A DNA stretch of 64,000 bases from Gammaproteobacteria bacterium. Its GTDB lineage: Bacteria > Pseudomonadota > Gammaproteobacteria > Steroidobacterales > Woeseiaceae. A program made the translations under genes and the position numbers. Below, piece after piece: positions 25,018 to 34,308 of the stretch. Every line of letters starts with the position of its first letter. The stretch's first letter is position 1. The DNA is taken from contig JAACFB010000002.1 in assembly GCA_009937615.1 (NCBI GenBank), forward strand, positions 62,001-126,000, in the 5' to 3' direction. Below the pieces are notes generated by a model. That model was not told the DNA's origin and searched no databases. It was given only the letters and a program-made list of their open reading frames with translations.

Positions 25018-27915
25018 ATGAATGCCTCATCGGAACGGGCGTTAGCCCACGCGCTCAAAGCGCTCCCAGCGCCGCTGCATGCCACAGTATCGCTCTGGTT
25101 CGAGCGCCATGATGAGTTGTACCCCGGCACCTCAGTTCCAAGCGAAATGATCGAACCGCTTGCGCGTCTCGTCGCGGTCAGCGACTTTGCCGCGAGCACG
25201 TCCCTGAAAGAGTGGCATTGGCTCGTTGAGCAGCGCGAGCTGCTACATCGTGTGCCTGACCCTGGTCAAGTTGACGAATTCGTAACCGACATGGCCGCTC
25301 GGGACGAGCCGGTCGATACCGCGAAAAAGCGCCTCAGGCACTATCGAAATCGCTACCTGCTGCACGTGCTGTGGCGTGAGGTCGGCGGCATCGCAACGCT
25401 CGATGAAACTCTTGCCGCACTCTCATCGCTGGCCGATCGCATGCTCGATGCCGCCACCGCGGTTGCGGAGCGGCAGTTGACTGCACGGTTCGGTGTTTTG
25501 CGCGATGCGAGTGGTGAGCGGGTATCAATCGTTATCCTCGGTATGGGCAAGTTGGGCGGAGGCGAACTCAATTTTTCGTCGGATATCGATATCATTTTTC
25601 TCTACCCTGGCGAGGCAAGAAGTGACGGTGCGCGGGAGCTAAGTGCGGCAGAGTATTTTGGGCGCTTGTCCCGCCAGGTCGTTGCGCTGCTGGATGAAAC
25701 AACCAGCGATGGTTTCGTGTTTCGCGTCGATACGCGTTTGCGGCCATTCGGTGACAGCGGACCACCGGTTGTCAGTTTCGCGGCGCTCGAGTCCTACCTC
25801 CTCCAGCACGGGCGTGATTGGGAGCGCTACGCCTACGTCAAGGCGCGTGTCGTCGGTCCGGCACCACCGGCTGCGGTGGTCGAGGAACTCTATAACGACC
25901 TGATCATTCCGTTCGTGTACCGACGTTACCTGGACTTTGGCGTATTCGAGTCACTGCGCAACATGCAGGCGCTCATCGCTGCCGAAGTCAGGCGCAGGGA
26001 ACTCGCTGACAACATAAAGCTTGGCCCTGGAGGGATCCGTGAGATCGAGTTCATCGTGCAATCGCTGCAGCTGGTCCGCGGCGGCAGCAACTCGGAGTTT
26101 CAGGGCCGAAGTCTGCAGGAGGTTCTGCCGCGAATTGTTGGTCACGACGGGATCAGTGCGGAAGATGCTACCGTGCTTTTGGATGCCTACCGGTTTCTGC
26201 GGCGCCTGGAGAACTTCATCCAGGCCATGCGCGATCAGCAGCTGCACGAGCTGCCGAAAAACGACATCGATCGCGCCCGGCTGACAACGGCCATGCAGTA
26301 CACGGACTGGGATTCGATGCTGGCCGACCTGAACGCTCACCGGGACAGCGTCACCGAGCGATTCAGGAAAATTGCGTTCCGGCATCGGGATCCCTTGGAC
26401 GACGATCCGCTGAAGAATCGCCTCGCCGAGCTCTGGGGCCGCACGGCGAATGCAGACGAATGGGCGGCGGTGCTTGAAGCCGAGGGATTCCAGCTCGCAA
26501 TGCTTTTGGCTGAAGAAATAAGCGGGTTTGCCGAAGCGCGGACAACGGAGCGAATCGATGCGATATCGCGCCAACGGTTACGGCAGTTCATGCCCGAACT
26601 GCTGCTGTTGCTCAGAGACAGCGAGCAGCCTTTGCAGGCGCTGCAGAGAACACTGGCCATCGTCGAGCAGGTACTGAGGCGGAGTGCGTATCTTGCATTG
26701 CTGAACGAGAACAGTCGCGCAATGCAGCGCCTGGTCAGTCTCTGCGAACGCAGCGCCTATATTGCTGAGCAAATCGCGCGCTACCCGATACTTCTGGATG
26801 AACTGCTGGATGCACGAATCCACACGGCGCGCATGACCCGCGTTGATTTTGATGCAGACTTACAGCAGCGCCTGCGAGCGATTAAACCTGCCGACAGTGA
26901 AACACGAATGGAGCTTCTTGCACGGTTTCAGCGTGCCAACCAGTTTCGCATCGCAGTCGCGGATTTTGCCGGCAGCCTGTCGATAATGCGCGTTAGCGAC
27001 TGCCTCACCGATCTCGCTGAGACGGTGCTGAACTATGCACTGCGGGTCGCCTGGCAGGACATGAGCGAGGTGCATGGCGAGCCCGAGTATCTTGTCGATG
27101 GCGAACTGCACAAGGCCGGCTTCGGCATTATTGCCTACGGCAAGTTAGGCGGTATCGAGTTGTCCTATCGGTCGGATCTTGATCTCGTCTTTCTGCATGA
27201 CTCACATGGAGACAGGCAGATCACGAACGGGCCAAAGCCGATAGATAATTCAATGTTCTTTACGCGCCTGGTCAGGCGGCTCTCGCATTTTCTGACCACG
27301 CAGACGGGCTCTGGAATGCTGTACGAGGTTGACACCCGGCTGCGCCCCGACGGTCAGTCAGGACTACTGGTCTCGAGCATCGACGCGTTCGAACGTTACC
27401 AGGAGGAAAACGCCTGGACATGGGAACATCAGGCCTTGCTCAGGGCGCGACCGGTGGCCGGAAGCGCGGTCATTTCGCGCGAGTTCGAGCGCATCCGGGC
27501 CGACACCCTGACGGCGCGTGTTCGTCGAGAAACGCTGCGCGACGATGTCAGGTCCATGCGGCAGCGAATGCGCGACCAGCTCGACAAAAGTGATACGCAA
27601 TATTTTGATCTGAAACAGGGCAGTGGCGGGATCACGGACATCGAATTCATCGTGCAGTATCTCGTGCTTACCAACGCTGCCGAGCATCGGGCGGTGATCC
27701 ACTATCCGGACAATATCCGCCAGCTGGCGACGCTCGCGGCGGCCGGTTGCCTGCCGGAGACCAGCGCACTTCGACTGCAGGACATTTACCGCAGCTATCG
27801 AAACCGCTTGCATCACCTGTCGCTCGATGACAAGACGCCGGTCGTCGGCCAGGACGCATTCGAGTCCGAGCGCGAATTCGTCAACGAGGTCTGGCAGCAG
27901 CTGTTGGGCGACTGA
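25018..27915 (+). CDS. glnE: Bifunctional glutamine synthetase adenylyltransferase / adenylyl-removing enzyme GlnE
   Basis: 965 residues (E. coli 946). GlnE adenylylates and deadenylylates glutamine synthetase in response to PII and glutamine. Two nucleotidyltransferase domains are evident: GMGKLGGGELNFSSDIDI (~174, adenylyl-removing half) and AYGKLGGIELSYRSDLDL (~705, adenylyltransferase half), each with the DxD pair. Each is followed by the conserved GGIREIEFIVQ or GGITDIEFIVQ helix. The ATG at 25018 is the only in-frame ATG near the 5' end. It is probably cotranscribed with the small zinc protein 72 bp downstream. Confidence 0.97.
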   Translation: MNASSERALAHALKALPAPLHATVSLWFERHDELYPGTSVPSEMIEPLARLVAVSDFAASTSLKEWHWLVEQRELLHRVPDPGQVDEFVTDMAARDEPVDTAKKRLRHYRNRYLLHVLWREVGGIATLDETLAALSSLADRMLDAATAVAERQLTARFGVLRDASGERVSIVILGMGKLGGGELNFSSDIDIIFLYPGEARSDGARELSAAEYFGRLSRQVVALLDETTSDGFVFRVDTRLRPFGDSGPPVVSFAALESYLLQHGRDWERYAYVKARVVGPAPPAAVVEELYNDLIIPFVYRRYLDFGVFESLRNMQALIAAEVRRRELADNIKLGPGGIREIEFIVQSLQLVRGGSNSEFQGRSLQEVLPRIVGHDGISAEDATVLLDAYRFLRRLENFIQAMRDQQLHELPKNDIDRARLTTAMQYTDWDSMLADLNAHRDSVTERFRKIAFRHRDPLDDDPLKNRLAELWGRTANADEWAAVLEAEGFQLAMLLAEEISGFAEARTTERIDAISRQRLRQFMPELLLLLRDSEQPLQALQRTLAIVEQVLRRSAYLALLNENSRAMQRLVSLCERSAYIAEQIARYPILLDELLDARIHTARMTRVDFDADLQQRLRAIKPADSETRMELLARFQRANQFRIAVADFAGSLSIMRVSDCLTDLAETVLNYALRVAWQDMSEVHGEPEYLVDGELHKAGFGIIAYGKLGGIELSYRSDLDLVFLHDSHGDRQITNGPKPIDNSMFFTRLVRRLSHFLTTQTGSGMLYEVDTRLRPDGQSGLLVSSIDAFERYQEENAWTWEHQALLRARPVAGSAVISREFERIRADTLTARVRRETLRDDVRSMRQRMRDQLDKSDTQYFDLKQGSGGITDIEFIVQYLVLTNAAEHRAVIHYPDNIRQLATLAAAGCLPETSALRLQDIYRSYRNRLHHLSLDDKTPVVGQDAFESEREFVNEVWQQLLGD

Positions 27916-27987
27916 TCGTGCATGGCGGAGGCGGTTCGCGTTCGCTTATACTCCGGAACTTGGCAGGATGAGCGAGCAGGACCAACC

Positions 27988-28203
27988 GTGACCCCCAGAG
28001 CAGGCAACGTTGACGAGGATCTTATTCCCGCAAGCGCGCAGCACCGTTACGAGGTGCGAAAGGCGGATTTGCCTTTGTCGTGCCCGATGCCCGGCATGTA
28101 CCTGTGGAATTCACATCCCAAGGTGTTCCTGCCGATCGAGGAAACCGGCGAAGCCATGTGCCCGTACTGTGGCGCACAGTATTTCATGGGTAAAGACGGT
28201 TAA
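27988..28203 (+). CDS. Small zinc-finger protein (zf-CHCC/NDUFS6-like)
   Basis: 71 residues if translation begins at the GTG 27988, which has AGGA 7 nt upstream; an ATG at 27922 would add 22 residues not typical of the family. The zinc motif is C-x(12)-H-x(14)-C-x(2)-C (SCPMPG...NSHPKVF...MCPYCGAQY). Members of this family are widespread beside housekeeping genes and resemble mitochondrial NDUFS6; no function is established in bacteria. Confidence 0.85.
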   Translation: MTPRAGNVDEDLIPASAQHRYEVRKADLPLSCPMPGMYLWNSHPKVFLPIEETGEAMCPYCGAQYFMGKDG

Positions 28204-28270
28204 TCAGCCGAACTTCTCAAAATGTGCCGTAAAACTCGCATTATTTCGGGAAAAGAGAGCAAAAATCGTA

Positions 28271-28352
28271 AAAAGCGTATTTACAGGCAAGCGACTTCGG
28301 CGGGGTTGCGCGTTCGTCGAACGGGGCGCAGTTTGTCGTTAAATACGCTTTT
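28271..28352. ncRNA. Nested long hairpin, candidate structured RNA or DNA element
   Basis: A perfect 13-bp inverted repeat (AAAAGCGTATTTA at 28271-28283, complement at 28340-28352) encloses 56 nt. Within it a second stem forms: TGCGC (28307-28311) pairs with GCGCA (28326-28330), and GTTC/GAAC closes a GTC loop. Folding holds on either strand, so direction is unknown. The stem is too long to be chance in this context; whether it is transcribed cannot be seen. Confidence 0.45.
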
Positions 28353-28621
28353 ATTTATATAAATGTCGCCGATTGTCGGAAAAAGTGACGTTTCGACGAG
28401 TCAGGTAACAATTGCGTTCTCGGCGCCCGGCAGCTAAAGCGCCGATCTTCTCGGCTAAAACACAGCGTAAAGATCGCCAAAATCAGTAAAAAGCACATAA
28501 TTAGAGCTTAAAATTATCAAACGTGTCTAAAAAGTCGTCTATTTTTTGTAATTTCGATCCGTTAGCGAACGGGCTTGTTTCTGGCCTGTCTCACGGCGTT
28601 CATATAGCAAAAAATGTCTTT

Positions 28622-28664
28622 AAAAAACGCCAAAAAGCAGAAAAGTCTGGAAAAAACTCAAAAA
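28622..28664. promoter_or_regulatory. Phased A-tracts (predicted curved DNA) upstream of kdkA
   Basis: A-tracts of 6, 5, 4, 6 and 5 begin at 28622, 28632, 28641, 28651 and 28660, spaced 9-10 bp, close to one helical turn; another at 28609 precedes them. Such phasing causes intrinsic curvature. The segment lies about 75-115 bp before the kdkA start, a usual place for an upstream activating or silencing element. Confidence 0.55.
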
Positions 28665-28737
28665 CGAGCTCTTTTTCAGAGAATTCTTTGATTGCCGCCG
28701 GGGCGTATGCTTCGACATCGATCGATCGGAGCCAGCG

Positions 28738-29469
28738 TTGACGGAATCGCTGGAAAGAACCGCGACGGGCGCGATCCTCTACGACAGGTCCGTCATTAGC
28801 GAGATCAGTGAATCGCGGTTCACTGCTCAGGGTTGGCTGCACGCCGAGGTCGTGACCGGGGCGCTCGGCTCGGAGGGGCGTGGTAACACGCTGTATGTGG
28901 GCAATGTGCCGCGGCAGTTCGTGCTCCGGCACTACAGGCGCGGTGGCGTTGTCGGCACATTGATCCGGGACACGTACCTGTGGTCCGGGGAAGACAGGAG
29001 CCGGCCGTTCGTCGAGTGGCGAATGTTGGCGAAGATGGCTGACAGCGGTCTGCGCGTACCGCGTCCGGCCGCTGCGAGGTATTGTCGAAAGGGGCCGTTT
29101 TATTCGGCCGATCTGATTACGGTGCGGATACCCGGGGTCCGGCCGCTTTCAGCGTGCATCAGCGATCGTGCGCGCGACGCCGAATTCTGGAGGTCGATTG
29201 GTGCGTCGGTCCGGCAGTTTCATGCCGGGGGCGTTTACCATGCGGACATGAGCGCACACAACCTGCAGATTGATGCACAGGATAAACTCTGGATGCTCGA
29301 TTTCGATCGCGGGCGGCTGCTCTCCCCGGGACCCTGGCAACAGAAGACGCTGGCACGGCTGCACCGGTCCCTGCAAAAGATCAAGACGCTGGAACCCGGC
29401 GTCCACTTTGAACAGCAGGATTGGGAACAGCTTCTTGAAGGCTACTTCAACGCGTCCAGCTCAGCGTAG
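28738..29469 (+). CDS. kdkA: 3-deoxy-D-manno-octulosonic acid kinase KdkA
   Basis: 243 residues, starting at TTG 28738 with GGAG 7 nt upstream. It belongs to the Kdo kinase family that phosphorylates O-4 of Kdo in the inner core of lipopolysaccharide at the inner-membrane face. Seen here: FVLRHYRRGG (ATP-site Lys/Arg strand), GVYHADMSAHNLQID as the catalytic loop (HxDxxxxN) and WMLDFDRGR as the metal-binding DFD. Its last 28 bp overlap the convergent lpxL gene, another LPS enzyme. Confidence 0.92.
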   Translation: MTESLERTATGAILYDRSVISEISESRFTAQGWLHAEVVTGALGSEGRGNTLYVGNVPRQFVLRHYRRGGVVGTLIRDTYLWSGEDRSRPFVEWRMLAKMADSGLRVPRPAAARYCRKGPFYSADLITVRIPGVRPLSACISDRARDAEFWRSIGASVRQFHAGGVYHADMSAHNLQIDAQDKLWMLDFDRGRLLSPGPWQQKTLARLHRSLQKIKTLEPGVHFEQQDWEQLLEGYFNASSSA

Positions 29470-30380
29470 TAGTCAGGGTAGTTTTCGGGCAGGTCCTTGA
29501 ATTTTCGGTGTATCCAGTAGTACTGGTCCGGGCAGGTCCGGATAAAAGCTTCGAGCGCTTCTACGTATTTTTCGGTATCCGCAACCGGGTCATCGCTTGG
29601 GAATTCGGGCAAAGCCGGGAATATCGTGATTTCATAACGGCCGTCGTCTGATCGACGTGAGAAATAAGGCAGCACCACGGCTTTTCCGAGGCGCGCCAGC
29701 GTAGAGGTTGCCGTCGTGTGCATAGTGGGGACGCCGAAGAAGCGGACGACTTGCGCCCCTTTACCTCGGTAACTTTGATCCGGTGCATACCAGACAATCC
29801 TGCCGTTTCGCAGGCTGCGCACCATGGTCTTGATTTCGCGCTTCTCGATGGTCGTGTCGGCAGACCGTTCGCGCCCGGTGCGCAGTAATTCGGTAATGAA
29901 TTCACTGCGATTTCTTCGATACACGGCATCGAAAGGCGGACACTTCAGGCGCATCACCCGCCCACTGATTTCCAGGGTCGTGAAATGAGCGCCAAGCAAG
30001 ATAACACCGTTGCCCGTATCGAGCGCCGCCTGCAAATGCTCTAAGCCGTCAATCGAGGTTATTGAAGTGAGCCGGTCGTCCTTGGCCCAGCGTGCGAGAC
30101 CTGTTTCGATCAGCGACATGCCGAGCGCCTCGAAATGCCGTCGCGCCAGCGCGTTTCTCTTTTCCGGTGGCAAATCCGGAAAACACAGTTCGAGGTTACG
30201 GCGAACTATCGCCCGGCGCTTGCTGCCGATGCGGTGCGCCAGCCGACCAATCACCCTGCCAATAGCGAGAGCGGGCGCATTGGGCAGCAGGCAGACAATG
30301 CGAAGCAGGGCAAAGCCGAACCAGACAGGCCAGTATCTCGGTGACCAGAAGTGATAAAGCGGTTTACGTTCAGCGGACAT
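29442..30380 (-). CDS. lpxL: Lipid A biosynthesis acyltransferase LpxL/HtrB family
   Basis: 312 residues. An N-terminal membrane helix (WPVWFGFALLRIVCLLPN) precedes the acyltransferase domain with the catalytic HX4E motif GAHFTTLEI and the downstream WYAPDQSYRGKG. These enzymes add a secondary acyl chain to Kdo2-lipid IVA at the inner membrane. LpxL versus LpxM or LpxP cannot be settled by eye. It is convergent with kdkA and overlaps it by 28 bp. Confidence 0.9.
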   Translation of the reverse strand: MSAERKPLYHFWSPRYWPVWFGFALLRIVCLLPNAPALAIGRVIGRLAHRIGSKRRAIVRRNLELCFPDLPPEKRNALARRHFEALGMSLIETGLARWAKDDRLTSITSIDGLEHLQAALDTGNGVILLGAHFTTLEISGRVMRLKCPPFDAVYRRNRSEFITELLRTGRERSADTTIEKREIKTMVRSLRNGRIVWYAPDQSYRGKGAQVVRFFGVPTMHTTATSTLARLGKAVVLPYFSRRSDDGRYEITIFPALPEFPSDDPVADTEKYVEALEAFIRTCPDQYYWIHRKFKDLPENYPDYYAELDALK

Positions 30381-30443
30381 TGCTATTGAAGCTTATGAAT
30401 AGCAACGAAGTGAGTCCAGCGGTTTGTGACCGCTAAGTCCGCG

Positions 30444-31754
30444 CTATTCGGACATGCCATCCAGGTAGTCGGAACTCAGGCTGGGTGCGTCGCTTAAAAC
30501 CATATCGGCCTCGTCGGCCTCGTCGTCCTCGACCGACGGGGCTTCGGCCGTCTGGATGCCGACATGAAATGCAGCGAAGCCCGGCATAACGACCTGATTG
30601 CGCGCCATGCCGATAATCCGGCCTGAAAATGGCGATCGCAGGTCGGTTCTTGCGTTGTTCATCGGATCGGTGATCGTGCCGAGCCGGTCACCCTCGCGTA
30701 CGGTGCTGCCGAGGCTGACATCGGCGAGCAGGATTCCGCCATTGTCGGCGCGAACCCATGAGGACCGATAGTAGACCGGTTCCGGCGCACCCCAGAGCCG
30801 ATTCTTTTTGACCATACCGAGCTTGTTGATCAGTGTCTCGATTCCCTTGACCCCGTGTTTCACCTCGTTCAGCTCGAGTTGTGAAGGGCCACCGGCTTCG
30901 AGCGTAACAGTCGGAATGCCTGCCAGCGTCGCGGCGTGCCTTAGTGTGCCGGCCGTCGGCGTGCTGTGCAGTACCACCATTGATCCCAGTCCCTGTGTCA
31001 ACGTAACGACATCCGGATTGCGTAGATCGGCGCGAATCTGGGGCAGGTTGACGCGCTCGAAAGACCCGGTGTGCAGGTCGATCAGTGCGCTGCAATGTGC
31101 GATGACCTCGGTAAAGAATGAGTAAGCAATGCGTGCCGCTGCGCTGCCAATGGGACTGCCTGGGAAGTAGCGATTGAGATCGCGGCGATCCGGCAGGTAA
31201 CGCGAGCCGCGCCGAAATCCCTGTACATTGACGATCGGAATGCCGATCACCGCACCGGCGACCTTTTCGGGCGCCAGGTCGTGCATGACCCTGCGCACCA
31301 TTTCGATGCCGTTGAGTTCGTCACCGTGAACAGCGGCAGTCAGGCAAAGCGTCGGGCCGGGCAGTGTGCCGTTCACGACGAGTACCGGGGTGGAGACCGG
31401 TACGCCCTCGAAAAGCTCCGTTGCCGACCAGGATAGCCGTTGCGACCTGCCTGGCCACACCCGGGTATTCAGGAGGTACATTGGCTCGGCGAGGCCGGCC
31501 GCCGCCGCCACGGCGTCCGCAAGCGGAACTTCGGGCTCGCCAGCCGCAGCGGGACTAACGCCGATATCCGTTGCAGTCTGAACCTCGCTGGAATTCGGAT
31601 CCGAAACGTTTGTCGTAACGGGATTGACATTAAGTGTATTGTCGGCCGGATCGATCGCTGTTTCGCCAGCCAGCGCAGCGCCTCCGGCCAGCAGCAGGAC
31701 GATCGCCGCAAGCGGAACGGGGAGGTCGGTCAGTGGCCGGTGAAAATAAGTCAT
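30444..31754 (-). CDS. Exported succinylglutamate desuccinylase/aspartoacylase-like protein
   Basis: 436 residues from the ATG at 31754, which gives a good signal peptide (LPVPLAAIVLLLAGGAALA). The M14-like zinc core shows AAVHGDELNG (first His and Glu ligand) and IDLHTGS (second His); the C-terminal part has a biotinyl/lipoyl-like barrel (RADNGGILLADVSLG ... FSGRIIGMARNQ). Related cytoplasmic enzymes deacylate amino acids; an exported version may act on an envelope amide. Upstream in-frame ATG at 31865 would bury the signal peptide. Confidence 0.82.
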   Translation of the reverse strand: MTYFHRPLTDLPVPLAAIVLLLAGGAALAGETAIDPADNTLNVNPVTTNVSDPNSSEVQTATDIGVSPAAAGEPEVPLADAVAAAAGLAEPMYLLNTRVWPGRSQRLSWSATELFEGVPVSTPVLVVNGTLPGPTLCLTAAVHGDELNGIEMVRRVMHDLAPEKVAGAVIGIPIVNVQGFRRGSRYLPDRRDLNRYFPGSPIGSAAARIAYSFFTEVIAHCSALIDLHTGSFERVNLPQIRADLRNPDVVTLTQGLGSMVVLHSTPTAGTLRHAATLAGIPTVTLEAGGPSQLELNEVKHGVKGIETLINKLGMVKKNRLWGAPEPVYYRSSWVRADNGGILLADVSLGSTVREGDRLGTITDPMNNARTDLRSPFSGRIIGMARNQVVMPGFAAFHVGIQTAEAPSVEDDEADEADMVLSDAPSLSSDYLDGMSE

Positions 31755-31896
31755 TTCTGCGCGAACTCGGAGATTTTTCGGGCAGAGGATTTGCTCTGCC
31801 GCGTCCTGCTGTTTAGCATTATTCAAAGTATCTGGGAAACCCGATCTTTTCTGTGAACTAATCAATAATTTACGATTGAAACTTGATTTAATCTAA

Positions 31897-33840
31897 ATGA
31901 CAAGCAAAAGTCGATTCTGGTGCCTCATATGCCTGCTTTTTCTGGGCGTTGCGGGCGCCGACGAGCGGTTTCCGCAGCCCGCGGAGCTGCAGCCCGATGT
32001 TGACTTCTGGGTCAGCATTTTCAGCCGCTATACGACGAATCAGGGCGTGCTGCACGATAACCGCGACCTCGGAATCGTCTATGAACGCATTGATTTCGAG
32101 GCCGGGCAGAGTCAGCGCGCGCGGGCACGGCGCATAGCGGAGCGTCGCGATCGCCTGCGGGCGGTGCTGCGAAGCCTGGCGGGTGGCAAGCGCGAAAATC
32201 TGGACGCAGAGGAATCACGAGTACTGACTCTGTGGCCCGACGGTGTCAGTAACGAAACGCTGGCGGCGGCGGTGGGACGCGTCCGGTACCAACAGGGCCT
32301 CAAAGACCGCTTCCGCCAGGGATTGATCCGCTCCGGCCGCTGGCGCAGCTATATAGAGGGCCAGTTTCGCGAACTTGGCGTGCCAATCGAACTGGCGGCA
32401 CTGCCGCATGTAGAGTCCTCCTACAATCCAAACGCACGTTCAAATGTTGGCGCATCCGGGATCTGGCAGTTTACGCGCAGTACAGGCAGGCGCTTCATGC
32501 GCGTCGACCATGTCGTCGACGAGCGTAATGATCCCTTCGCTGCGACCCGCGCGGCCGGTCAGCTGCTCGCATACAATTACTCCATCGCCGGGAACTGGCC
32601 AATGGCGATCACGGCCTACAATCACGGTCTCGGTGGCGTGCGTCGCGCGATGCGCGAATACGGAGATACGGCCTACGTCGACATCTTCAGGAAGTACAAC
32701 GGCCGCACCTTCGGTTTTGCATCGCGAAACTTTTACCTCGCATTTCTTGCCGCAAAGCATGTCGACCAAAACGCCGACCAGTACTTTCCCAACCTCGTCG
32801 CCGATCTCCCGACCCAGTTTGAAGAAGTGGCGTTGCCGGCCTATATCTCCGCCGAGGATCTGACAGCGAGTCTCGGTGTCACTGCTGCGCAGCTGCGATC
32901 GCATAACCCCGGACTGCAGGCAACGATCTGGCAGGGTAGCAAACATGTTCCCAAGGGGTTCGAGGTGCGCCTGCCAGCCAGCCTGTTCGATACGTCGATG
33001 GCCGATGCGATTTCCGGGATTCCGCCGGTAAGCTGGCAGAACGAGCAGCTGCCCGATCTTTTCCACCGGATCGCCCGGGGCGAAACCCTGTCTGAAATTG
33101 CCGAGACCTATGGAACTCGCGTTTCGACCCTCGTCGCGCTGAACGGTCTCGGCAGCTCGAACAGGATTCGTGCGGGAGAAGAACTGCGGCTGCCGGCTGC
33201 AGGGCCTGCGCCCACCGTTACGGCCCCGCCGCCGGCGACACCCCCGGCAACAACGGTAGCGGCCACACCGCCGCCGCCCCCGGTAATGGCTGCTGCGACC
33301 ACGGCGCCAACCGATAGCGAGGAAGTTGACGAGATAACGCCATCAATAATGGCCGGCGACCTGCCGGCGGATCTGCCGCGAACGACCCAGACGGCCCTGT
33401 TGTCGGATCCAAGCGATTACACCGTCGGGGAAGACGGGTCGATCGAGGTGCACCCACTTGAGACGCTGGGTCACTATGCAGACTGGTTGCAGATCCGGAC
33501 GCAGAGGCTTCGTGATCTCAACGGCCTCAAATTCGGTGCGCCGGTCGAGGTTGGTCACAGAATACGGCTCGACTTGGGCTCCGTGGATGCCAAGACATTC
33601 GAGGCCCGAAGAGTCGCTTACCATCGTGCTCAGCAGGACAGCTTCTTTCGCAATAACGTCATAACCGGCATCACCGAGCACGTCATTCGTTCCGGAGAGT
33701 CAATCTGGATCCTGTCGCTGCGCCAGTACAAGGTGCCGATATGGCTGTTCCGCCAATACAACCCGGAGCTGGATCTGCACAGCGTGAGGCCGGGCACTGT
33801 CGTTCGCTTCCCGGTTATGGCGGCGCGGGCGGAGTCGTAG
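31897..33840 (+). CDS. Membrane-bound lytic transglycosylase, MltD-like, with LysM domains
   Basis: 647 residues with a signal peptide. The SLT (goose-lysozyme-like) domain at ~155-290 has the catalytic Glu in LPHVESSYNP, then SGIWQFTRSTGRRF and ITAYNHGLGG. At least two LysM repeats follow (FHRIARGETLSEIAETYGTR near 390, and VIRSGESIWILSLRQYKVPI near 610), linked by a low-complexity Pro/Ala/Thr stretch. It would cleave glycan strands in the periplasm. No obvious lipobox cysteine is seen, so anchoring may differ from E. coli MltD. Confidence 0.92.
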   Translation: MTSKSRFWCLICLLFLGVAGADERFPQPAELQPDVDFWVSIFSRYTTNQGVLHDNRDLGIVYERIDFEAGQSQRARARRIAERRDRLRAVLRSLAGGKRENLDAEESRVLTLWPDGVSNETLAAAVGRVRYQQGLKDRFRQGLIRSGRWRSYIEGQFRELGVPIELAALPHVESSYNPNARSNVGASGIWQFTRSTGRRFMRVDHVVDERNDPFAATRAAGQLLAYNYSIAGNWPMAITAYNHGLGGVRRAMREYGDTAYVDIFRKYNGRTFGFASRNFYLAFLAAKHVDQNADQYFPNLVADLPTQFEEVALPAYISAEDLTASLGVTAAQLRSHNPGLQATIWQGSKHVPKGFEVRLPASLFDTSMADAISGIPPVSWQNEQLPDLFHRIARGETLSEIAETYGTRVSTLVALNGLGSSNRIRAGEELRLPAAGPAPTVTAPPPATPPATTVAATPPPPPVMAAATTAPTDSEEVDEITPSIMAGDLPADLPRTTQTALLSDPSDYTVGEDGSIEVHPLETLGHYADWLQIRTQRLRDLNGLKFGAPVEVGHRIRLDLGSVDAKTFEARRVAYHRAQQDSFFRNNVITGITEHVIRSGESIWILSLRQYKVPIWLFRQYNPELDLHSVRPGTVVRFPVMAARAES

Positions 33841-33847
33841 TGCGGGC

Positions 33848-34240
33848 ATGGCCGGGTTGATCTTTCTCCGGTTGCTCCCGGTTCTGTTGCTGACGATCGC
33901 GGCGGGCATCTGGTTCAGCGATGTCCAGTCGGGCGGGCCATACGTATTCCGAAACCTGCTGCCACCTGCATTAGCCTTAGTGCTGGCGACATTAACGCTG
34001 TGGCAAGGCCGGGGGCATTGGACCGGATCCGGCTGGCGATTCGTACTGGGAACGGCAGGCTATGCCATCCCCGCGCTGGGCCTTTCTATCTACCTCCATT
34101 ACGCGTATTCGGTCAATCTCAACGGCATGTTCGGCGACCCGGCGAGCCCGGGCCAGCTGTTTCGCTTCCTGCCTGTATACACGACGGTTGCGGGCGGAAT
34201 TGGCTTCGCAATAGGCTGGATCGCAGGCCGAAACGTGTGA
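33848..34240 (+). CDS. Small multi-pass membrane protein, unknown
   Basis: 130 residues with four hydrophobic segments (starting LIFLRLLPVLLLTIAAGIWF) and short polar loops. No family recognised. It begins 8 bp after the transglycosylase stop and is therefore probably in the same operon; the next gene is an L,D-transpeptidase, so an envelope role is plausible. Confidence 0.65.
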   Translation: MAGLIFLRLLPVLLLTIAAGIWFSDVQSGGPYVFRNLLPPALALVLATLTLWQGRGHWTGSGWRFVLGTAGYAIPALGLSIYLHYAYSVNLNGMFGDPASPGQLFRFLPVYTTVAGGIGFAIGWIAGRNV

Positions 34241-34308
34241 CGTATACCGTTTTCCCTGCCCGCGAGGTTTGGTAGTCTTTTGACAGGTTATTGCCACGGT
34301 GGCTTCGA

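Larger units (their letters stand above)
28204..28737. other. A-rich, repeat-rich intergenic region upstream of kdkA
   Basis: A 534-bp gap without a convincing gene, clearly richer in A/T than its surroundings. It contains about ten runs of five or six A on the + strand, several inverted repeats (28271-28352; 28421-28444, CGGCGC/GCGCCG; 28443-28476, CGATCTT/AAGATCG; 28497-28517, ATAATT/AATTAT), and phased A-tracts at its 3' end. It resembles horizontally acquired or curved regulatory DNA such as that bound by H-NS-like proteins. Confidence 0.6.

Noticed and set aside
28523-28741. 72-codon + strand reading frame in the A-rich gap, ending in kdkA
   Set aside because: No ribosome site, low-complexity Lys/Ser content caused by A-runs, and it runs into the kdkA start.
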